From positions 23,747,501 through 23,811,500 of the forward strand of contig CM076947.1 of NCBI GenBank assembly GCA_039566865.1: 64,000 nucleotides of DNA. The letters run 5' to 3'. Within the stretch, counting starts at the first letter, position 1. Each line of letters starts with the position of its first letter. Shown piece by piece: positions 12,901 to 21,900 of this stretch. Both the position numbers and the translations under genes were made by a program. The stretch is from Aurelia coerulea. Lineage: Eukaryota > Cnidaria > Scyphozoa > Semaeostomeae > Ulmaridae. The notes under the pieces are model-generated. The model did not search any database. It saw nothing but the letters and a program-made list of their open reading frames with translations, and was not told the origin of the DNA.

Positions 12901-15900
12901 ATCTTAGTATGGAAAGTTCCTGAATTCAATGTGAAAGTAGAGAAAGGATTTCATTTCTATGGCAAGCTAAACATGACTACTGGGCAAACATATGATGCAA
13001 CCGTGAACGTATTGGATGGTATGGTGCTGAACACACGCCTCTCGATGCCACCGCTTCGTTATGGCAATGTAGTCAAAGATTCAGATGGAAGGAAGGACTT
13101 CAGCAGTGTCAACCTTTTCTTGTCCAAGAACGCGGAGGAATCAGACATTGGCCCAACACTCGTTTATACTGCTGAAGGCCAATTTTTTGAAGGGTGAGTT
13201 TGAGAATTTTTAGAAATACTGCTGCTAATGATTAAATCTTCAATGGGTATTTGCAATTTTTATAATTCACGAGCATCATCTAGCTTTGCATTTTTAACTT
13301 TAGGGAACAAACAGCTAAAGAAATATGAATTGTGCTTTGAACAGAGTAGTATAATATTTCATTGGTTTAAAAGCAGTCGTTCGTCACCGGTTAGAAATTC
13401 ACATGGCATGAACAAGGGTAGATTTTGTAATACAGTAAGTACCCGCAAATAAGAACCCCCCCTTGTATAAGAAACAGGGCCCCTTTAATAAGAAACAATT
13501 TCAGGTCTGAAATTTAAATGTTTCTCATTTTCAGGTTTGTCATAGTTTGTTCCTAAATGCCAAAAAATATGACCATAAACGACTGTAATATAATGTAGCA
13601 TTCTCAAAACAGACTGAACATTCTCAAGATTCACACAGCAAGAGGTAACAAGGTAAACATGTAGTATGTAAAGCAGTAATGTTCAATACACATGCATACG
13701 TGATACTGTCATATACCTTCACTTGACTTGATTCCCTTTCTTTAAGAAACTTTGACCCTGATCATGAAAAGGTCTCTTTAAATATGAAAGTTTATGAGGC
13801 CTCGATGTAAAAAGTGGTTTCTTATTTGCGGGTACCCGCTGTACAATAGATTTACCCTTCTTCTTTCGATATAAGCACATAATTTCTCTCAAGCGTACAC
13901 AAGGCAAGAGTTTGCCCTACCACCGGTTTCGGGGCAACTTTTGCTGCTTTGTTTGTTTTGAATTATTGGCTGAGAGAATTTCCTTTGTCTTCAGTCGCTA
14001 ATCGCTTTGAACTGAGGTGTCAATCAAAAGCAACTGATACTGATCACTGCAAAATATTAAGACAAAATGGCTGACCGTTGGTTTCAGTCATCAGGCAAAT
14101 TTGGCCTCCTGAAGGTCATAGCTCCATCATTTTGCACTAGATTTTCATGGGGATGGTAGCAAACTTTAATTGAATATCTGGAGAGCAACATTATGCACAA
14201 TTTTGGGGAAAATATTTTGCCATTTTGATGCCATCTTCAGGCAAATGGGGCACAATTTTTTAGGACACCTGTATTGCTTTCAAATTCACAGTGAAAAGTA
14301 AGGAGATAATTGCCCAAAATGTATCTGAAAAGCTGTCCTATGACCCATAAGTCTCGTAACAAAAGAGAGCCTCTTTCTCCAAGCCAGATCTCGAACCCAA
14401 CAGTTTTTGGCGTTTGGGGGGAGAAAGTATTTGTCATTCTCTCTATTTATCAGAATAAATGAAGCAAGATGTAGCTGAGATCAAGCAAAAAAGCAATGAA
14501 AAAAGATGTGAAAGCCTTGCAACGAAATATTGTTGCTGTTATATTGTTATGTTGTTTTGTTGTTATTAAAAAATGTTGTAATTATATGTACTTTACAGTT
14601 ATTGCGAAACCATTGGTCTTGAGGGAACTTTTACTACTGAGGTAACGAGAAGACGCGAAAGAAGATTTGATTACAAATTCAAAGTAAAAGGTAAACTGTA
14701 TGGTGAAATAGATGATGCTGAGGTGGTATTAATTACAGCTGGTGTTGACAACCCTCAAGATTTTGCTTTCACGGTAAGTCGCTATTTGAAGTTCTATATA
14801 AATAGTAGAAGCTCTATTGTCTGCGTTGTGCTCGGATTTAATCACCTGAACCCAGCAGCAATTCATCTGAACCCAGCAGAGACCAACCTTACGCGATGGA
14901 AAATCCTAAGAGGTCCCCTGTCAGGTATGATTTGCATGAAGCATTTGGAATGGCTTCGTTTGGAAATATCAAGAACAATGTATCAAAAGAAGCGGGTGAT
15001 AAGCAGTTAGCGCTTTACGCAACAATGCTCTACTTTACAGCTGAATATTGATTGGCTTTGAATAACAATAAGAAACAGCATTGAGTTTTCTGATTGGCTC
15101 GTTTCAAATGCAACAACTGCCCATAAAATGCTCTTTGCAGTTTCGAACAATTAGAAGATATCAACATCACTGATTAGTGTTGTTGCAACAGGCCTATAGT
15201 TATAACAACATACAAAAAACATGTATTGCATCGTTTGTAAAAAAAACTGTAGCTGTTCAAGTTGGACTTTGCTTCATGGCAAAAGACCATACAAGTCAAA
15301 GTGTTGGGGTTGATGAAGACGTGTCAGTCATCCAGTTACAAACGGGAAAGCAGAGCTTCCTTTTTCACCTGCCTTGCTACGGGCTACAGAACTTCCTTGC
15401 AGAAAGCACCTGCTTTCTCACAATGCCTTGGCCTTGCTACAGAACTTCCTCTGGAAGGAAATGACGATATCGTGGCTGATGGACATTGGCCTCATTGCAG
15501 ATGGAAGACATTGCCTCATCTGTAAGAACGACATGTCCTTGTCCCCATGTAAAGACAGGAAAGATGGCTTTCGCTGGGAGTTCCGCCGCACTATTGCAGG
15601 AAAAAGCACGGGAGTGAAATAAGCCATCCGCAAAGGAAGCTGGTTCCAGGGAGCCAATCTGACGAAAGCTGAAGCTCTAAAATGCACTTCTTGGTGGTGC
15701 CTTGGCCTGAACCGAGTACAAATCAAAGCTCAACTGGCAATAAGCTCATCAACATTAGTTGACTGGGACATGTTCTGTGGGGAATTGTGTGGTGTTATTC
15801 TGTCTCACGAAAATGAGGTCTTCGGTGCTCCAGGTAAAATCGGGTAAAACCGTGCAAATAGACGAAAGTAAGATTGGGAAACGGAACTTAGATACGTTAC

Positions 15901-18900
15901 GTTACTATGTTCTTAGAGTGTATTAATTGAGTTAGGTATTGTCTGCACGCAGGCTAATTAATTGTCAGCACGTTTGCAATTTCGTACAGTTGGGGTACGA
16001 AAATCTTTAATTTTGTACAGATATTTTTTTTATTCAGGTGTAAATTTTTATCAAATTTGCTTATATGTATTACATTAGGAACTTTACTTTCGACAGGGCC
16101 AAATTGTAAAACAATATTTATTGAATTTTGTACCCTGTATAAATATGTTTAAAATATGAAATAATAAATATGAAATATAAGCACCCTAACATCAATTTCA
16201 CAACTGAAATGAAGTCGGAAAACACTCTACTCTTCTTGGATATTCTCGTTACCTGTGAAGGAAATAATTTTACTACTATCTTGTACTGGAAAAAGACATT
16301 CACTGGCCATTATTTCTTGCATTGCAGTACCATTTTGGAGGCGTCTCAGCTACGATTCTTATAACCAAGGGGGCTCCCTTCTTGTTAGTATAACTACTTA
16401 GAGAGCCCCTCCTTTAAGTCATTCCTATATATACACGTTTTTTGTCTCTGTGTAGTTTTTTTTTTTTGTAAGTTGATATAAAATATTTTCAATTCTGTTA
16501 AGTGTAGTTTCGTTTCAGTTATAAGTTCGTATGTCTGGGAATGTAAAGAATGAACTGAACTGAACTGAACTGAACCATCTGCAATTGAGCATCTTCAGCG
16601 TTGGGAAAATAGCTCGAAAATAGAGCTTGGTTTACGTTCTCAATCGTTACGACAACGGCTCTGCTTGGATCTGTAGATTTAGACGTAAAACACTGGTTTC
16701 TCGTGCTGTTTTTAATTTTGCTAGCTTTAATTGTAGTATGAATTGGATTTGACACAACAAGCAAAAGCTAACGTGAATGATAACCTGAGAGAAGCATTAG
16801 CTGACGTGAAGGCACAAGCAACAAAAGGAAAGGAATCTGCTGTTAAGAAATTAGAAGAAACAACCTTGCTTTTGAGCCAATACACCACTCAACATGAGGG
16901 ACACACTGCTGAAATGCAGCAAGTGCAAGAGCAGATTCAAACAATCAATTCTGACGTTGACATGGCTGTTCTAGATATCTCTACTGACTGCATAGACAAA
17001 TGCAAAACTGGTTTGTATTGCCTAATTTATATCGTTATTGCATAGAACATTTGCTGAGAATATATTCAGACGTTGTTTCTATTCATTGTAGAGCTTGTTG
17101 GCAGTTAGCAGGGCAGGAGTAACAAGGACAGATAATGTTACAATAAGATCCGCTACTTTTTATTGACACCTAAGATACGAAGCGATTTGTGATTGCAGAT
17201 AAAGGAAATTCCACGCCCGGTGGTCACGTCATGAACAACAACAAAGCAAGCCATAAAAGTTGCCCTGAAACCCAGGTAGCTAGCTCGCTCGTTGTGCATT
17301 CCAGAAATGGTTTTTAAGAGCAAACATGAGCATATATCGAAAGAAGGATATATATACACATCTGCCTCAGGCATTTAATTTGTTTGATAACCAGACAAGG
17401 CTCAGCAATATTGTGTTAAATTTGAGAATATGCTATGTAATACATCTTGTAGAACTTTTGTTTTGCCTTATTTATCGTATTATTTGTTTGTCATGCACTC
17501 ATCTTTTCACAAACTGCTAAACTGACTTGTACTACTGTTCTGAAAGACTCTTGCAAGTAACTGTAATTAGATACTAAATAAATATAGGTAGTTATTTTCG
17601 GTTGAATGAAATGAATTAGAAACTAACTTCATTTTAATTTGCAGTGTCAATGCCTGGTATTGAATGGAAAGAAGACTGCCTTGGACAAGCTCAAGGTCAG
17701 CGTAATATGAAATGCATGACGTGGAGTGAAGACAAAGAAAAGGTCATAAATGTCATGTGTCTGTTGAAATGTGAAGCGAAAAAAGTTAGTGCAGCTGGTA
17801 TGGCTTCGGAACAAATGCAAGAAATTAGGGTCAGTACTTTTTATTACCTCAAAAACGAGGAAATACAAGAATCCTGCCAATCCCATTGGCTAATCGCACA
17901 TTTCCCGCGGGTTTCCCGTAGCCTTGTATTTTACGATACAAGGAAGCGTTTTTATCACCACAGCAACTGATTTAGGCCTTTGAGATTTACAATAAACCCA
18001 AGCCTCGTAACAGTTACGAAACGCGTTTGCCTAAATGATATAAGTCAAAATTAGAAGCTATCAGGTAATAAAACTCATACTAACCGGTTTTGTAGTTGCA
18101 CAGGAAAATATAAAGCCCTCGGTCTTATTGCACAGACATCGCAAGCTCGGTATGTACTTCTAAGACCTCGGGCTTTATATTTTCCTGTACAACACAAAAC
18201 CGGGTAGTATGCGCATATAATTAACTCGGTTCAAAGTTTTCTCTTTGACCCCCCGCTAATTGATTTCATTCAAAGTGTCAGGAAAATGTTTCTTCAACTG
18301 AGGCAAAATCAAATAAAAGCTGCTGAAAGAGTACCCAATCATTTAAGACCATCCTTTGCACTGGAGAGTAAAGATTACATCCCCACCGCACCATTTTTAT
18401 ATCATTGCCATGATTTAGTTTTTGAATTTCTTTGCAAACATGTTCTGTCCGTTCGTTCGTTTTTGTTCTCAAAGCTGCTCAGACTAGATAAGCTTTGCTG
18501 TTTCTGAGTCGTATAAGTTTTACAGTACATTGTATTATGTATCATGTATTTCTTATGAATAAAGTTTGAATTGAATTGAAAAAATATCGAAAGCTAAATG
18601 AATATCTCTTTCCATTTAGTTGCTGTTGAACAGGTATAGAGAAACCAAAATCATGTCAGAGAACGTTGGCAAACTCATAGAGCTCTTGAAGCAAGCAAAC
18701 GACATTGCTACAGAGACGAAAGAACTTGTTGAAAATAAAGCAGGCATAGAGACTGAGTTATCAGATCTCTTGAGTCAACCAGAAGGCAGTAGTCTAGTAG
18801 AGATACACTCCTTACGGATAAGGGAAGACTTAACATCCCTTTCACCTCCCTGTTTGCCATTCCAGCTCTCATTTGAACTGAATGTGCAAAATGAACGAAC

Positions 18901-21900
18901 CGGTGACAGCAAACAAGAAATCTGCTTCAATGGAGAATTTTACAAAAATGTTGGCGTACAAATTTTAAGAACGTCATACCCTACTGTCAATGAGCTTTAC
19001 AAGGCTTTGGAAGAAGCTGAGCTTCGGTATGCAAAAATCAATGCCATCAAGAAAAGCCTACAACGAGTCTCGCATGATATTGAGAAGGAATCATCAAAGC
19101 GAGACAAGATCATAAAACCGAAACGAGATCTTCTTGAGGCTCAGTTGTTGAGATTTGCAGAACGAAGAATTCCAAGGTTCACGGCGAAAGGCGACAAGAC
19201 AACACTTGCATTCCATTATTACTCGCCTTGGGCTACTGCGAAGAGGTCAAATCCATTTGCTGGAGAGCTTGCAGCTGAGAATATTCAGCAGAAGTATAAT
19301 CAATCTGCTGTAGAAGGTATGCTTTCGAGTTTTTGTATGTATGTTTTTTGTATACCTCATGAGTCAAAATATGTATACACTACAGTAAAAACCCGCATAT
19401 AAGAACCACCCACTTATAAGAACCTAAGGCCTAAAATGTTCTAATTTCATCCCATTACAGAAGAACCTATTCATCCTGAAATTCAAGGAAGGTTCTTATC
19501 TTTAAAAAAGTTAAATGTAAACTACTGGTTGGTAATATGTGATAAAATGTTTTAAGAGATTTAGCCAGATACAAAGCATTTGTAAAAAAATTCCTTGTGT
19601 GTATATCATCCTTTAGAAAATTGTGTCATGATAATGTGTAGGTGAAAACCTTGTTTTCTTATATTTGGCCTAAATTCCCAAAGATCTGTAATTAATTCTT
19701 TAATAAGAACCTATTTAAGAACTTTGCATCCTGTTTTCAAGAATAGTATCGTATGCATAAGAACCTAAACAGGGTGATTTCAAAATGTAAGGTTCAAATC
19801 CGCTCTTACACGGTCAGATTCATCGAATTCGATTTGTCGAATTCGACAAAATCTGACCGTGTAAAGGCAAAAATCGGATGACTGATGCCATGGTCAGACT
19901 GTCGAATTCGATTTTTCAAGAATCGGACCTGTTCTGTTCCTTTCGATTTATCGAATGGCAAATGAATGAAATTTTTTCCTCACCTACGCTCTACGTCATG
20001 GTTCCGCATTGTGATGCTTTGAAGATTACGTAATTCTTTTTGATTTCGTCAAAATCTTCGGTAGTCATTCTCAAGTAATTGTTATAGTCCTGTTCGGGTG
20101 TTTACTGTATTTGAAAATCGTTTCAACGAAAACTACTGCGTGAGTCACTAAAACGATAAAAACAATCAAAACAATAAAATAAACAATTAACAACGATTAA
20201 CAATAAATCAATAAAAACAATGCCCGTTTGAAAGGCCACAGCGCCCTGGATATCATATCAAGAATATGATGTCGGAAAACATATCATTTATTTACCTGAC
20301 TGTCATCGGCCGCTCCGTTTTGAAATTATAAAGCACTTTCTCGAGAAAGCCTCTTCTAGAGACCTTCAAAATGTGCCCAAAATCACGAGCAAATTTCCCT
20401 AACATTTCTGCCTTGCTAGCACATGCAGCACATGCTAAAAGATGCAAAAGTCATTGCTGTAAGACAGGAAATTTGGCCGTGATTTCAAAGTTAACATACA
20501 GGGTGTCCCAAAAAAATTGTGCCCCGTTTGTCTGAAGATTGCGACAAAACGGCAAAAGATTCTCGCCAAACTTTTGCGTGATGGTGCTCTTCAGATCTTC
20601 AATTAAAGTTTGCCACCATCCCCATGAAAATCCGTTGAAAAATGATGGAGCTATGACCTTCAGGAGACCAAATTTGCCCGATCACTGAAACACGAGGTCG
20701 GCCATTTGTCTTTCTATTTTGCAGCGATAAATAGCTTCATGGATTGAAAATGAAACAGCAGCCTCCAATGTCATAACTCTCGTGAAAACTCCGAAAATCC
20801 TCGGAGAGTTCCACTATTTCTGACCTCACAGAAATTATTTCTTACCTCACGTGAAGATACTTATCACTGCAAAATAGTAAGACAAAATGGCCGACCGCTG
20901 GTTTCAGTCATCAGGCAAAGTTGGTCTTCTAAAGGTCATAGCTCCATCATTTTTCAACGGATTTTTACGTGGACGGTGGCAAACTTTAATTGAACATCTG
21001 AAAAGCACCATCATGCAAAAGTTTGGCAAGAATCTTTTGCCGTTTTGTCGCAATCTTCGGTCAAACGGGGCACAATTTTTTTGGGACACCCTGTAGACCA
21101 AACAAACTATGTAAGAACTAAGCTTCTCAAACCTTTATATTTATATTCTATTATAGGTCAACCTGCTTGCCATCAAGCGAGAAAAGTGATTGCAGAGTAC
21201 AAGGATATTGCAGATGGTCTCAGCGCTATATCAGATCATTATACTCATGGCAAGGAGATTTATGGTAAAAGCAGTCAGTCGATTCAGAAAGAACTTGAGT
21301 CCTCCCACACAGAGATCCTTAAGTTAAGTAAGTGATTCAACATCCTTAAGCTAAGTAAGTGAGGCAACAACGTATTGCTGTATACCACTCTTGGTATGAT
21401 GGGCAGGGATTGGCTAATTGTGGTACAATGACTTTGTTTTAAGCCAATCAACCGCCTGCAAACTTACTGTGAGCTGCACATCACCTACGCATAATTCTTT
21501 TTGAGAAACTCCTTACAAGAAACTCAACTCAGGATGGCTCAGTGGTAGCACGCTTGACTTCCAATCGCAAGGTTGGTGGCTCGATTCCCCGCCCTGTCAT
21601 ACCTGCTACGTAGAGTGAAGAGAGTCGCCAGGTCTCTCTATTTCTATGCTAAAAGAATCATGAGGTGCAGTCACAGCGAGAGGAAGGGCCAGGACGCTGT
21701 TCTGATAAGCTTAGCTTCTCAACGTCCTAAAACTACCGTCGAATGACAGGTAGAAATATAGGAAAAAACTCTCATATCGCCAAAAAAATAAACAACTCCA
21801 GAACAAGGAAAACATAGCTTAAAATACTATTTGTTTTAACAAAGATAATCTTCAGGACAGTTTTAATTTATTTCGACTCGTTTTCTGTATCATATTTTTT

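Noticed and set aside
18286..18507. 73-codon frame in gene A intron 8
   Set aside because: Resembles no protein family; followed by an AATAAAGTTTGAATTG tail, so probably a retroelement 3' end, but not firmly assignable.
21531..21601. tRNA gene
   Set aside because: A and B boxes are present, but there is no full cloverleaf and it continues into a SINE body.
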